Shown: piece after piece, positions 26,140-36,119 of the stretch
Layout: each line of letters opens with the position of its first letter
Position numbering within the stretch: the first letter of the stretch is position 1
DNA from: Nitrosospira sp. Nsp2
Lineage (GTDB): Bacteria > Pseudomonadota > Gammaproteobacteria > Burkholderiales > Nitrosomonadaceae
DNA: 64,000 nucleotides
Assembly (NCBI RefSeq): GCF_003050965.1
Contig: NZ_QAOU01000010.1
Span: forward strand, 36,518-100,517
Direction: 5' to 3'
Notes under the pieces: model-generated
Databases searched by the model: none
Seen by the model: only the letters and a program-made list of their open reading frames with translations
What the model was told of the DNA's origin: nothing
Position numbers and translations under genes: made by a program

Positions 26140-26613
26140 TTAAAGCGGATACTTGCCCGTGATAACCCATGCTTCGGTTGCAAGCCGTAGCGAAGTGCTC
26201 AAGTATTCCATACGTATACCCATCTTATCAGGGGCGGTGATGACAGCCGTCGGCGGTTTACCACACGCCGGTCGTATTAGCGCATCTATGCCGGTCCCTT
26301 GCTCCTTCAGTTTTTTGATCCTGCCTTCCAGGTCCGACTCCCAAATCCCGAAGTAGAGAATCTGCCCGGCATTTTTTTCCGAAAATATGCCGTTTCCCCC
26401 TGCCTGAATCAATTCCAGATAAGGCGGACGGGTCCTTGAATACGCAGCGACCACCTTGAGGTTTTCATTTTGTTGCGTTAACGGATTTTCGATGCACAAT
26501 ACGGTATCCGTTGGCTCCGTAAATGTGACATCCAGCAAATTCGCGTAGTGCTCGATAGCTTCTTCATGATTAAGGACGAGTATTCCAATATGGTAGTAGG
26601 GGGGCTTTATCAT
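26140..26613 (-). CDS. VOC-superfamily (glyoxalase-like) protein
   Basis: 157 residues with two beta-alpha-beta-beta-beta modules: YYHIGILVLNHEEAIEHYANLLDV opens the first, and LYFGIWESDLEGRIKKLKEQG with MGIRMEYL closes the second. The metal-ligand positions are partly visible (His in YHIG, Glu in LELIQ, Glu in RMEYL). The family includes glyoxalase I, methylmalonyl-CoA epimerase and dioxygenases, so the reaction is open. It lies 67 bases before the Mut7-C gene in reading order. Confidence 0.75.
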   Translation of the reverse strand: MIKPPYYHIGILVLNHEEAIEHYANLLDVTFTEPTDTVLCIENPLTQQNENLKVVAAYSRTRPPYLELIQAGGNGIFSEKNAGQILYFGIWESDLEGRIKKLKEQGTGIDALIRPACGKPPTAVITAPDKMGIRMEYLSTSLRLATEAWVITGKYPL

Positions 26614-26762
26614 TCCGGACTCATCGTTATGGGAATGTTGGCGGGCTCACTCACGAGGTAATGAGCGGCTGAGGTGCGGGACTCATTCCCTTCTGTTCCA
26701 AGAAATACAATCAAAGCGTAACGCTCCTTGATTAGTTGATCAGTCGGCAAGAGACTCTGAAC

Positions 26763-29700
26763 TCAGCATTGACCCGCCGAAACTTCGTTCGCGCTTGGCC
26801 CGCCAACCCATGGGTTGTAATAAGTGTAGGCATGTTTTTCGAATGGATTGCCGCATCCACGGTTGTCGAGGGCGTTCCATTCGCCGCCTGTAGCCCAGGC
26901 AAAAACGGAGCCGAAGGTAATATACGTCACATAAAATCCCCATTCCCCCAGGGCCGCGACCTCGCGCGTGTGATAAGCCTCGTGCCTTGCCACATCGTCG
27001 CGCACGTTTCCATTCGAGTCGAAGTTGCCGCTTTGGGTATAAACGATCGCACCCAGCGTCAATCCCCCGGTGCCCGCGCCGACTTCCACGAACAGCGCGC
27101 CGCGGCGGAAATCGACCCTCTTGCCGGAAATAGCAAGGCCCGCCACCACGAACAGACCGATGATAGTGAATACCGGCGATTTGATCAGCTTGATGGCCCA
27201 ACTGAATGCCCAAGCCACCCCACTGTCGGATTCGTCCATCAGTGGGGTGAACAAGCCCAGAATCGAAACGCCAAGGGTAATTACCGCCGCCGCGATTGCA
27301 GCCGTGGCAGCGGCAACGCCTGCCCAGATCAGGATTCCATACCAGAACAGGACCGTCAGTACCCCGCCTATCGCTCCCCCGACAATCCAAAGCAACCATT
27401 CATCCCAGGTGCGCGCACCATTGACCCCAGCCCCTATCGCGCCGATTATGGCGCCGACGATTGCCGCGACAATGATGGCGATGACCAGCGGCGCAATCTC
27501 GCCAGTGGGGTCTGTAAAATTGATCGGGCTGCAATAAGCAAATATATAGAGATTAGCTGCGGCAAGGAGCGGCGGGATTTTATCCTGGTTGATGAGAAGG
27601 TAGGGATCAATGGTAAGAAACCGGCCAAGCGCAGGCCGATAGTGCCTAGCGCCCAGCAGTACCAGTTCCAGCCCGTCCGAAAAACGCCCGCCCTGAAATG
27701 TGAAGGCCGGCTGAATCACTATGGAGATGAAGAGCCTGCCATACGGCGTATATTCGTCGTGTCCAACGAAAGCGCCAGTACGGCCATTGGACAACACGTT
27801 GACATTGCCCAGACGATCGAAATGGTGAATCAGCGAATCGCCAGCGGCCGGCACTACCGCCAGCCGGCGGTCTTCGTCAAACACTACGCGGGACGCGTTC
27901 CCGTCGTCGATCAGATATAGGCCTTCGATCTCCAACCGCGTATGCGTCTCGCCGTCCCGCGCGGTGCGTGTTAGCACGCGCCGGTCGTTGTGATCGTACA
28001 CGTATTCGACGGTCGAACCATCGAGCCGGTCCACACGCATGAGGCGGTGCCGACTGTCGTAATGCAGGGTACCCATTTCGGGGTCTCGCGTCAGGTTTCC
28101 CGAGGCGTCATACTCGTATTCCGGATTGGTCGAACTCAAGCGCCGCACCAGCCGGTTCGGTCCGGCACTGTCGCCCACGCCGTTCCGGTATTCAAACCGT
28201 ATGTCGATTTCATCATTGCGCAGCAGATTGCCAAGCACGTCGTATTCGTACGTGAAGTCGAACCCGGAGACGCTGCCGCTCGCATGCGTGAGCCGGTTGC
28301 GCGAATCGTACTTATAGACCTGGTTGAGCCGCACCTTTCCGGGGACCGTGGACAGGTCATCGACGCGCAGGGCCTGACCCACTGCATCCAGTTCGTATGC
28401 CAGATGCTGATAGCGATGGCCGCCGCCGGCCTGCTCTGTGCTCACTTCGTGTATCAGATAATCGCCCGGCGTATAGCGGCGGCGTGTCTCCAGACCATTG
28501 GCGAACCTGATGCGCTCGCGCAAGCCGGTCGGGCCATAGTCGATTGCATCGATATAATCGGGTATGGATTGCAACATCCCCGATGCTGAATGCTTGTAGT
28601 CGACGCTGCCGCCGTCGGGATAGACGACGCGTGTAACCTGGCGCTGCCCGTTGTACTCGAAGCGGGTCTCGAACGTGCCCGGCACCCCGTTTACGGTGCG
28701 GGTTATGGTAGTTGCCTGCCCCTCGGCGGTGTAGCTGTATGCAACACTACCGAAATCTCCGCTGACTCGCGCCAGCCGGCCTTGCAAATTGACGCCGGGG
28801 CCTGTGTCGTATTCGTAGCGCTCCAGCACAGCCTGGCTTGCGCCATCGCGCAGTTCGATAATACGGCCGCGCACGTCACGCGGCGATAACAAAACCCGCC
28901 CATCCGCGTCGGTGCGCTGCACTTCATGACTCCCACCGTCGAATATGAAAGTGGTAGCGCCGCCATCGGCGGCCGCGATGAGGATGCGATTGCCCCACAG
29001 GTCATACACGTTTTCCATCACGGCATTACCGAGCGGGTCGGTGATGCGCACCAGGCGCCGCAGCGCGTCATAATCGCGCCGCTGCTCGAAGCGGGCTGCA
29101 CCGTCGCGCTCCATGATGGAGCGCACATGTGCCCCTGTGTCCAGGACGCTTTCCCGAGTGGGCACGGTACCAGGATCGAGCGCCAGAGCGGCGGCCGCAT
29201 CCGGGCCAAAGAATTCCACGCGGTTGCGCCGATAGCGATGCAAGGTCCAGCGACCGTTGAAAAGCCGCTCGCGCGCCACACGGCCGCGCGTATCGTAATG
29301 CGTTTCGCTGATCACGATACCTTCCGGCGGAGAAGCGTCGTACTCAGGCTGCGAGGAAAAGTAGGCGTCCCGGACGCGCAAGCGTTTACCCTGGATCGAG
29401 TGAAGCTCCTGCTTGCCCACCGCCCAGCGCCCGCCTTCGGCCAGCAGCTTCGTCTGCGCGCTCCGGCCGCATCCATCGAGATAATCGATCTTGTGGTACC
29501 CCGGCTCAGCGTCGTTCGCGTTGACGCGAACGCGCTGAATGACCGCGTTGGGCACCGAATTGCGTACGAACTCGTATTGCTCGGTTGGCAGACCGGGCAG
29601 GGCGCCGCGCTTATAGACCGCTATCGCGTTACCGAGCGCGTCGAACTCGGTTATGGTATCGAGCCCGTTAAGATCTTCGATTCGGGAAACCTGCTGGGCG

Positions 29701-32615
29701 ATGGGATCGATTTGCACCTCGCGCGCGGCGCCGCCGTCTTCGCTGAACGATACCGGATGGATCGCGGCGGCATCCAGAATCATGCTGCGGTTCATGCCGC
29801 GCGCGTCGAAGGTTTCCACTTCGTTCCCGAAAGCATCCACGCGCGCCCGGCCGATATCGCGAATATAGATTGTGCCGAACTCGGGATCGGTCTCAATGCG
29901 ATACAGGCTCGCCAGTAGCGCGGGCGGCGCACCCGCGTAAGCCGCATCGATCTCGCGCTGGGTAAGCGCGACTTCGCTCTGGCGCACTTTGAAACCATTT
30001 TCCGCCTGGCCCAGCGGCAGCCCCACGAATGATTCGCCGTCGTAGTGAAAGCGGATTTCCTTCAATAGCGCGCCATTCCCGTCGAGCTTGCGCATGCGTG
30101 CGCGGAAATTGGTAAGGCCGTGCACCGGGTGAACGGCATAGCTGGTTTCAATCCGGAGCTGGTCCACCTGCTCGGCGTCGCTACTGTTCCTCCACACACT
30201 ATGCCGCGTCTCGCTCAAGGTATTGCCGACTGGGTCGAAGGTGAAATCGGCCTGCTCGCTCTCGTAGGCCGTCCCCAGATGCAGGCGCTCGCTTCTACGC
30301 TGGGTTTCCAGCGCCAGATGCGCTGGTACATCCGATGTTGTTCCAGCCACCTGAACGGCGGTCCAGACTGAATGCTCGAACTGCAGCAAATCGCCGCTGA
30401 TGGGGTCCAAGGTTTCGGTACGATGGGGCTGGCCGCGGCCGGCCGTAAATGCCGGGTCGAGCGCGGTAGTGTGGCGGGTGTGATAATAAAGCCGTTGCCT
30501 GACGGGCTGCTCTTGCGGACCATTCGTGCGGGTGGAATCGACCTCGGCAAAACCCAGGTACTCGCGCGCGATGTCGTCAAAATGGCCGTCGTGATAGCGG
30601 AATTCGCTGACCGATAATTCACCTGTTACCTGGTCATGCAGGCGCAACTGCTTGACCACGGGCACTACGAACGGCAGATATCCGGTCCAGCGCTGGCCTT
30701 CGGTCAAGTCGCGGGTGCGCTCGAACGCCGAGGTGCTGTATTGCACTTCAGTGACCAACCCGCTGCCGTTGTCGATGCCCGCCAACAGATGCGGCTTGAC
30801 TCCGTCGAGCAGATCGAGAAACCAGTACTGCGCGCGCCCGCCCTGCCCGGCTGGCGAAGTAAACAGCAACCCCGCGGTGCCCGAACCTTTCATGTCAGCC
30901 AGCAGCACGCGGTCGAAACCGGCACGCGGTGTGCGCGCGAGCACAATGGGTTCGGAATAGCCTTCTCCTGCACGGTTCAAATATACGCGCACTTCCGAAT
31001 TGCCCACCACGATCAGATCAGCTGCGCCGTCGCTGTTGACGTCGGCAATAAATACATCGCGTTCGATGAGTGCCCCGCCGAAGTCGGGGGTGTCCGCCAT
31101 GGTGCGCACCGCACCCCATTTACCATTGCCAAGATATGGCCAGTACTGGATCTGCCGCGACTGCAACAGCACGACATCGCTCTGTCCGTCGCCATTCATG
31201 TCCGCAAGACGCACACGCCGGCTCAGCCCCGCAAGGCTCGGCAATCCGCTATCGGCAAGCACCACCGGGGCACTCCATGAGTCTCCCCGCCGGTTGAAGA
31301 AGGCAATCGGCGTGCCGTTGCGGAAGGTCAGGAAATCACTGACGCGGTCACCGTCGAGATCAAGCAGGTGGCCGTCGTCTTCGGTCAGATCGAAGCTCGG
31401 CGCCAGCGCCACGTTCTTTTTGCGGATGAAGCCTTCCCCCGGACGATTGGGATAATAACCGCCGCCATGATCGCGACCGACAACCAGATCGGCATTGCCG
31501 CGCCCTTCCATGTCCGCAAAACGGACGCCCGGATCGGATAGCGCGATCCCCGCCGGCAGGGAACGCAACGGCTGTGGGGGTCCCCACGTCAAGTCGCCGC
31601 GGTTTTCCCAATACGTGCCGCCTTGCGCGTCGAGTCGCAATGCGGAAGGCAGGGCGGTCCCACCCAGATCGACCAGCGTAACATCCTCGCCCAGCGGCGG
31701 CGGCGGCACCACCGTGCTGCGGAAGCGTTCGATACGGCGGGCCTGCGGGCTGAAGGTGGTATAGGCGAAGGTGAGCGGCGGTAGAGCCGCGGTTTCGATG
31801 GCACCGTTGCGACGTCTCAGACCAGTGAGTTCGACCCGCCTCAGCAGAGAGGCGCGGGTGTATGCCGCGCTCTCGTATTCGAAGGCGACAACCCGCGTCA
31901 GCGTGTCGGGCAAGCGGTCCTGGTGCAGTTCGATGCGCACGCATCGCTGGCTGGTGCGTATTTCGAAACCGGCGTCGAATTGCGACCAGGGATCGGGCCG
32001 GTTTTGATAGATGAATTCCAGGCGGAATACGCTCCAGCGGATAGTGCGAGGATAAAGCTGGTTCCCGTCCCGCAGGTACTCGATGTTGATCTCGCGTCCA
32101 CCGGGAAACACCATGCGTTCGACATGCCACCGCTGTGTCCGCAGCAAGTCCCCGCCGCTGACCTCCACCCGCGAGGCGGCTGAGCTGCCGAAATGCAGAT
32201 CGACCAGTGCGAGGGTGCGGCTGTGCCATGCGTTTCCGTTCAGCGCAAAGCGCTGCAACTGCTGAGATACGGAAGGCACGAAATCGCCGGCATCGGTTTT
32301 AACCAGCGGCATTGCGCCGCCCAGGCTGTATTCCGGTTCGCCCTCCGCCATGAAGGCGCGCGGCCTGCGCCGCTCGATAAAGGGAAGCGACAAGGACCAG
32401 CCGAGCCCGAAAATACCATTGCCGGCACCGGTGTCGTAGACCAGCTCCAGTTGAGGCGCAAGTCCGCTGGGCCCGGAGGGCAACTCAATCGGAATCTTGT
32501 AGCTGCCGCCCCCCATCGCCAGGTTCGGCTGGAATGAATCGCCCAGCGAGCGCACCGCCGCCGCGCCGCCGAAGCGCGCGCGGCTGTTTTCGCCGACACC
32601 ACTTTCCTTTGCCAT
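26763..32615 (-). CDS. Tc toxin TcB-TcC fusion (SpvB/TcdB/RHS) with C-terminal HExxH domain
   Basis: 1950 residues. The N-terminus is an SpvB-type module (GGSYKIPIELPSGPSGLAPQ, then LELVYDTGAGNGIFGLGWS). VCBS/FG-GAP-like blades follow (DMNGDGQSDVVLLQS, DVNSDGAADLIVVGN), then a TcdB middle region. RHS/YD repeats run from about 1150 to 1690 and close with the core motif GRFLTIDPYLLINQ, AYCSPINFTDPTGE. In Tc toxins, TcB and TcC form a hollow RHS shell holding a cleaved C-terminal toxin. Here both are one chain. The 250 residues after the core hold several hydrophobic segments and HEAYH near residue 1880, a zincin-type motif. TcA-like gene 32652-36119 lies 36 bases upstream. Both starts share GGGGGAGG. 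There is no signal peptide, as is usual for Tc proteins. Confidence 0.85.
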   Translation of the reverse strand: MAKESGVGENSRARFGGAAAVRSLGDSFQPNLAMGGGSYKIPIELPSGPSGLAPQLELVYDTGAGNGIFGLGWSLSLPFIERRRPRAFMAEGEPEYSLGGAMPLVKTDAGDFVPSVSQQLQRFALNGNAWHSRTLALVDLHFGSSAASRVEVSGGDLLRTQRWHVERMVFPGGREINIEYLRDGNQLYPRTIRWSVFRLEFIYQNRPDPWSQFDAGFEIRTSQRCVRIELHQDRLPDTLTRVVAFEYESAAYTRASLLRRVELTGLRRRNGAIETAALPPLTFAYTTFSPQARRIERFRSTVVPPPPLGEDVTLVDLGGTALPSALRLDAQGGTYWENRGDLTWGPPQPLRSLPAGIALSDPGVRFADMEGRGNADLVVGRDHGGGYYPNRPGEGFIRKKNVALAPSFDLTEDDGHLLDLDGDRVSDFLTFRNGTPIAFFNRRGDSWSAPVVLADSGLPSLAGLSRRVRLADMNGDGQSDVVLLQSRQIQYWPYLGNGKWGAVRTMADTPDFGGALIERDVFIADVNSDGAADLIVVGNSEVRVYLNRAGEGYSEPIVLARTPRAGFDRVLLADMKGSGTAGLLFTSPAGQGGRAQYWFLDLLDGVKPHLLAGIDNGSGLVTEVQYSTSAFERTRDLTEGQRWTGYLPFVVPVVKQLRLHDQVTGELSVSEFRYHDGHFDDIAREYLGFAEVDSTRTNGPQEQPVRQRLYYHTRHTTALDPAFTAGRGQPHRTETLDPISGDLLQFEHSVWTAVQVAGTTSDVPAHLALETQRRSERLHLGTAYESEQADFTFDPVGNTLSETRHSVWRNSSDAEQVDQLRIETSYAVHPVHGLTNFRARMRKLDGNGALLKEIRFHYDGESFVGLPLGQAENGFKVRQSEVALTQREIDAAYAGAPPALLASLYRIETDPEFGTIYIRDIGRARVDAFGNEVETFDARGMNRSMILDAAAIHPVSFSEDGGAAREVQIDPIAQQVSRIEDLNGLDTITEFDALGNAIAVYKRGALPGLPTEQYEFVRNSVPNAVIQRVRVNANDAEPGYHKIDYLDGCGRSAQTKLLAEGGRWAVGKQELHSIQGKRLRVRDAYFSSQPEYDASPPEGIVISETHYDTRGRVARERLFNGRWTLHRYRRNRVEFFGPDAAAALALDPGTVPTRESVLDTGAHVRSIMERDGAARFEQRRDYDALRRLVRITDPLGNAVMENVYDLWGNRILIAAADGGATTFIFDGGSHEVQRTDADGRVLLSPRDVRGRIIELRDGASQAVLERYEYDTGPGVNLQGRLARVSGDFGSVAYSYTAEGQATTITRTVNGVPGTFETRFEYNGQRQVTRVVYPDGGSVDYKHSASGMLQSIPDYIDAIDYGPTGLRERIRFANGLETRRRYTPGDYLIHEVSTEQAGGGHRYQHLAYELDAVGQALRVDDLSTVPGKVRLNQVYKYDSRNRLTHASGSVSGFDFTYEYDVLGNLLRNDEIDIRFEYRNGVGDSAGPNRLVRRLSSTNPEYEYDASGNLTRDPEMGTLHYDSRHRLMRVDRLDGSTVEYVYDHNDRRVLTRTARDGETHTRLEIEGLYLIDDGNASRVVFDEDRRLAVVPAAGDSLIHHFDRLGNVNVLSNGRTGAFVGHDEYTPYGRLFISIVIQPAFTFQGGRFSDGLELVLLGARHYRPALGRFLTIDPYLLINQDKIPPLLAAANLYIFAYCSPINFTDPTGEIAPLVIAIIVAAIVGAIIGAIGAGVNGARTWDEWLLWIVGGAIGGVLTVLFWYGILIWAGVAAATAAIAAAVITLGVSILGLFTPLMDESDSGVAWAFSWAIKLIKSPVFTIIGLFVVAGLAISGKRVDFRRGALFVEVGAGTGGLTLGAIVYTQSGNFDSNGNVRDDVARHEAYHTREVAALGEWGFYVTYITFGSVFAWATGGEWNALDNRGCGNPFEKHAYTYYNPWVGGPSANEVSAGQC

Positions 32616-32651
32616 CGCCTACCCTCCCCCTTTCACGTTTAATGCCGCCCG

Positions 32652-35600
32652 TCAGGCCAGACTGCCGTCAGCGCGATATTTGAAGGCGTAGGTGTAGAAA
32701 ATCTGCACGTCGGCGAGATTAGCGCTATTCACGCCTTCGCCCAGCGCCACCCGCCAGGTATCCACGGGTGATGCGTCCTTCCACGCAGCGAACGGGGCCA
32801 TGGTATCCGCCGCTCCCGCGATCGTGCCCTGCGCACTGGTGTTTGCCGTAACGCTACTGCCATCCGACACCCGCGTAATGATGAGGGGCACATTCTCCAT
32901 GCTGGCGGTTCCGGCCGGCAGCAACCGGATACCGAAGGCGGTGAGGGTGGGCGACTCGTGGTTGAAAGCAATCGAGCTGGCGTTGACGGCGAAGTCGACG
33001 CTGCGTTCGGCATCGAGGCGGAAGTACTCGTCGGGATACTGAAAGCGGGAAGAGAGCACGGTCGAGCGGCCGCCGGTGGACGGATACAGCGCTCTTACAT
33101 GCGCCGCCAGGCTATCGTTGAAATCGGCATCGAAGTAAATAACGAACTTTATGTCGCTGATCGCGTTGTAATCGATGTTGTTGCCTGAGCGTGGAATTTC
33201 CAGCGTCCATTCGCACTGCGGCCCCATGTTCTCGAACTGGCCAAGCATCTCTTCCGATGGCTGAAAGACTGCGATATCGCGCCGGAACTGATAGCTCGAC
33301 ATCACCATCCGCTCCACCGGCATCACGCGGGTAAACTTGACCCAGGCACCGCTCACCATCCGCCACTCGGCGCTGATACCGTTGTTGGTGAGGAAGCCGC
33401 TGGCGCCTTCGAGCGGCACCAGACCTTCGACGAACAATTCGATTTTCTTGATCTTGCGGCGATAAGTGCCGGGGTAGCGTCTATCGAATATCTCGAGGTC
33501 GGTGCGAAACGGCAGAATCCCCGTGTTGACAAAGGTGGCGAAACTGCTCGGAAACTCTTCACGCAACGACAGCGCCAGGCGCACCGGATTTTTCTTTTGG
33601 GCATTTTCCAGATAGTCGGTGGTAAACGAGAGGATATCGCGCTTCAAATGATCGCCGCCAAGCAAGCCCGCGGGCACCCCGAGCATATAATCGGTGCGAA
33701 TACGATTGAGTCGACGGTCGAATTCGAGGTCGTAACCGCGTTCCATCAGCAGGGCGGCGTAGATGGCGGCGTCCAGGTAGCTGCGCGCAAGATCCTGCAG
33801 CTGCGCGGCCAACTGAAACCACAAGTCTTCATCGAACAGCCGGTTCTCGCTGTACTCCAGCACTTCCTGCGACGCTTCCAACCGCTTCTGTTGCAGGATG
33901 ACGTTCAGCGCCTGCACCTCGTAACGCACCTGCGCCTGCTGCTCCCGCGTCTGCGCCATCGCCACTTCGGCCCCGGCTTCTGCCCGCTGACGCTCGATAC
34001 GGTTGCGTTGCAATTCCCAATCCAACCACTCGCGCTTCTCGCCAACCGTATCGAAAAACTCTTCCACAGTGCCTTCGTAGTCGTGCCGCGCACCATCATA
34101 ACGAACGCCAGTGTAGCGAATATCCTGATCATTGGCGGCTGCGCTGGCCCATGACAAGGCGGCATTCATCGAGGTCAATTCGCGCCCCTTGGTATCCCAC
34201 TCCGCAAGCGCGTCGTCGGCATTCTTCCTGCGCACCTCGGCATATTCACGCGTGCGACGGGCAGCCTCGACCTCCAGTGCGGCGTCCTCCATGCGTTTGT
34301 TTTCAATGGAAAGCGCAGCCTTGTTCACGTCAACGGCGCTTTCCATCTGCATATGCTCGATTTTCTGGTTTTCGGCCGTCGACCGATAACCGATGAACGT
34401 CCGTTCCGCCTCGATTGCGCTATCCGCCATATACGTCGCCACCGATTGCAGATACTTGTAGCGGAAAATCGGCGCGTGATCCGCGCTAATGCCGAAGTAA
34501 TTGAAGTTGTTGGTGAGGTATTTGAGCCGCATGGCCGCCTGCGCGATGATGGCCGCCACTTTTGGGTTCACGGGACCGCGCGGCTCGTTCTTCAGTTCCT
34601 TGATGACTTCGGCGGCCGGCGCCTGCATGATGCCGAATTTGCCTTGATAAAGCTCCGTCGAGGGTACAGTCAGGTCCGTGAGCAGGATGAATTCGTATTT
34701 CTCCCTTGCGGCAGCGCGCTGATCGCGCCGGGACAAGCTATTGCCCCATTGCAGGTACACATCGGCCATTTTCAGCCACACGTAGGGCGCCTCAATGCCG
34801 AGATTGAGGAAGGGATAAGCCAGTACCGAGCGATACTCCTTCAACGCTTTGTCATACAAGCCCATCGCGGCATAGCTGTCGCCGATGGCGATCGGCAGGA
34901 CGAAGAAATACAGATGCACGAAGTAGGTGACAAAATTCACCTCCACCACTTCGTAAAAGTTGAGGTCTTCGAGCACCGTCGCCTGGATGCGGTTGTTGTA
35001 GACGGTGTCGGTCAGGCTGGTGGTAAACGTATTCGCCTCCAGCGAAAGCGTCCTGGCGCCGGCCGGAAAGAACAACCCGATTGTCTTCACCGCCGCGGCG
35101 CCTGCACCGTCCGCCGCAGCCTGTTCGATCATGGCGGTGGCGCTTTTCCAACCCGTTACGTCAGCGACCATCATGAGCCGCGTCGCTTGGGGTTGAACTA
35201 CGCCGGCACGCACTTCGACCCGGGCAATTGCTGCATCGGGCCTTAACAGATCATGCAGGTTTAACGAGCCGCCCGTGGCGAGGCGCACTGTGCGTTCGGG
35301 TGCTGCTGCCGCGAGGACCGAGCCCGCGGCCGGCGCTGCACCACCGCCGTCGATTTCGCGCTGCAAGTTCGCCCGGTTGATGCGCACCACGTCGACCGCT
35401 TCAAGGTTGCCCGCACGCGAATAAAGCTGCTCGGCTTTGGTAAAGCCGGCAAGCGCCTGCTCCAATGCGGCCCGACGCTCATTCCCGTCGGCGTAGGTGA
35501 CGAGCATCGATGCCGACTCATTCGTTAGTTGAGCCGCCCATTCCAGATTGCCACTTTCAGCGGCGGCCGTCGCCGCAGCCTCATACAGCTTCGCGGCCTC

Positions 35601-36119
35601 GCGCCAGTTGCCTGAGACAATCAGTTCCCGCGCCCGCTCGCGCTGGCTCAGCACATCGTCTGTTACGACGCGCCGGGGGTCGATGCCAACGTCTGACCAT
35701 TTGGAAAACACCGGGTTAGCCGGCAGTTCGCCGGCCTTTATCACGCGCTCGTCGCTCAACGGCAGCTTGACCCCCGCACCCGGCGTCAGCTTAAGCACTT
35801 CTCGGCGGGAAAATTCCATGAGCTGGGTTGCCTTGACCGCGCTCCAGTCGAGGTCGAGATAAAGGCCGAGGCCCGGGGCACGCGGCATCTCAGGATGGCT
35901 TTGCTCAAGGATTTTCTGGCGCAAGGCCAGATAGTTCTGGAGCGCGATCGAATACTCTCGATGAAAGAAATTCAGGTTCGCTTCCGAAAGCAGATCGCGA
36001 TAGTCGCGCTCAGTCGTTGAGGCAGGGTCGGCAACAGCCATGCGCGTGCGTGGCAGTCGCTCGGAAACTCGCGGGTACAACTTGCGGATAGAAACAAAGT
36101 TTTCCTGATACACGGCCAT
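32652..36119 (-). CDS. Short TcA-like protein: TPR-type N-terminus, coiled-coil channel region, TcB-binding domain
   Basis: 1155 residues, under half the length of classical TcA. About 1-270 is helical and repeat-like (ANLNFFHREYSIALQNYLAL, REAAKLYEAAATAAAESGN, FTKAEQLYSRAGN), resembling TPRs. A second such stretch is near 410-480 (MGLYDKALKEYRSVLAYP). A long charged coiled coil at about 580-800 corresponds to the pore-forming helices of TcA. From about 853 (LSLREEFPSSFATFVN) the rest fits the C-terminal TcB-binding domain, with VEGLVPLEGASGFLTNNGIS and DYNAISDIKFVIYFDADFN. The VRP1/neuraminidase-like shell and receptor-binding domains of insect-toxin TcA are not visible. Assembly with the TcB-TcC product is inferred from gene order and this domain. 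Confidence 0.75.
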   Translation of the reverse strand: MAVYQENFVSIRKLYPRVSERLPRTRMAVADPASTTERDYRDLLSEANLNFFHREYSIALQNYLALRQKILEQSHPEMPRAPGLGLYLDLDWSAVKATQLMEFSRREVLKLTPGAGVKLPLSDERVIKAGELPANPVFSKWSDVGIDPRRVVTDDVLSQRERARELIVSGNWREAAKLYEAAATAAAESGNLEWAAQLTNESASMLVTYADGNERRAALEQALAGFTKAEQLYSRAGNLEAVDVVRINRANLQREIDGGGAAPAAGSVLAAAAPERTVRLATGGSLNLHDLLRPDAAIARVEVRAGVVQPQATRLMMVADVTGWKSATAMIEQAAADGAGAAAVKTIGLFFPAGARTLSLEANTFTTSLTDTVYNNRIQATVLEDLNFYEVVEVNFVTYFVHLYFFVLPIAIGDSYAAMGLYDKALKEYRSVLAYPFLNLGIEAPYVWLKMADVYLQWGNSLSRRDQRAAAREKYEFILLTDLTVPSTELYQGKFGIMQAPAAEVIKELKNEPRGPVNPKVAAIIAQAAMRLKYLTNNFNYFGISADHAPIFRYKYLQSVATYMADSAIEAERTFIGYRSTAENQKIEHMQMESAVDVNKAALSIENKRMEDAALEVEAARRTREYAEVRRKNADDALAEWDTKGRELTSMNAALSWASAAANDQDIRYTGVRYDGARHDYEGTVEEFFDTVGEKREWLDWELQRNRIERQRAEAGAEVAMAQTREQQAQVRYEVQALNVILQQKRLEASQEVLEYSENRLFDEDLWFQLAAQLQDLARSYLDAAIYAALLMERGYDLEFDRRLNRIRTDYMLGVPAGLLGGDHLKRDILSFTTDYLENAQKKNPVRLALSLREEFPSSFATFVNTGILPFRTDLEIFDRRYPGTYRRKIKKIELFVEGLVPLEGASGFLTNNGISAEWRMVSGAWVKFTRVMPVERMVMSSYQFRRDIAVFQPSEEMLGQFENMGPQCEWTLEIPRSGNNIDYNAISDIKFVIYFDADFNDSLAAHVRALYPSTGGRSTVLSSRFQYPDEYFRLDAERSVDFAVNASSIAFNHESPTLTAFGIRLLPAGTASMENVPLIITRVSDGSSVTANTSAQGTIAGAADTMAPFAAWKDASPVDTWRVALGEGVNSANLADVQIFYTYAFKYRADGSLA

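Noticed and set aside
26736..27920. Plus-strand frame of 394 codons opposite the TcB-TcC gene
   Set aside because: Antisense to a well-supported RHS/toxin coding region; Pro/Arg/Asp-rich composition typical of shadows in high-GC genes.
34353..35246. Plus-strand frame of 297 codons opposite the TcA-like gene
   Set aside because: A shadow with no domain; the minus strand is coding.
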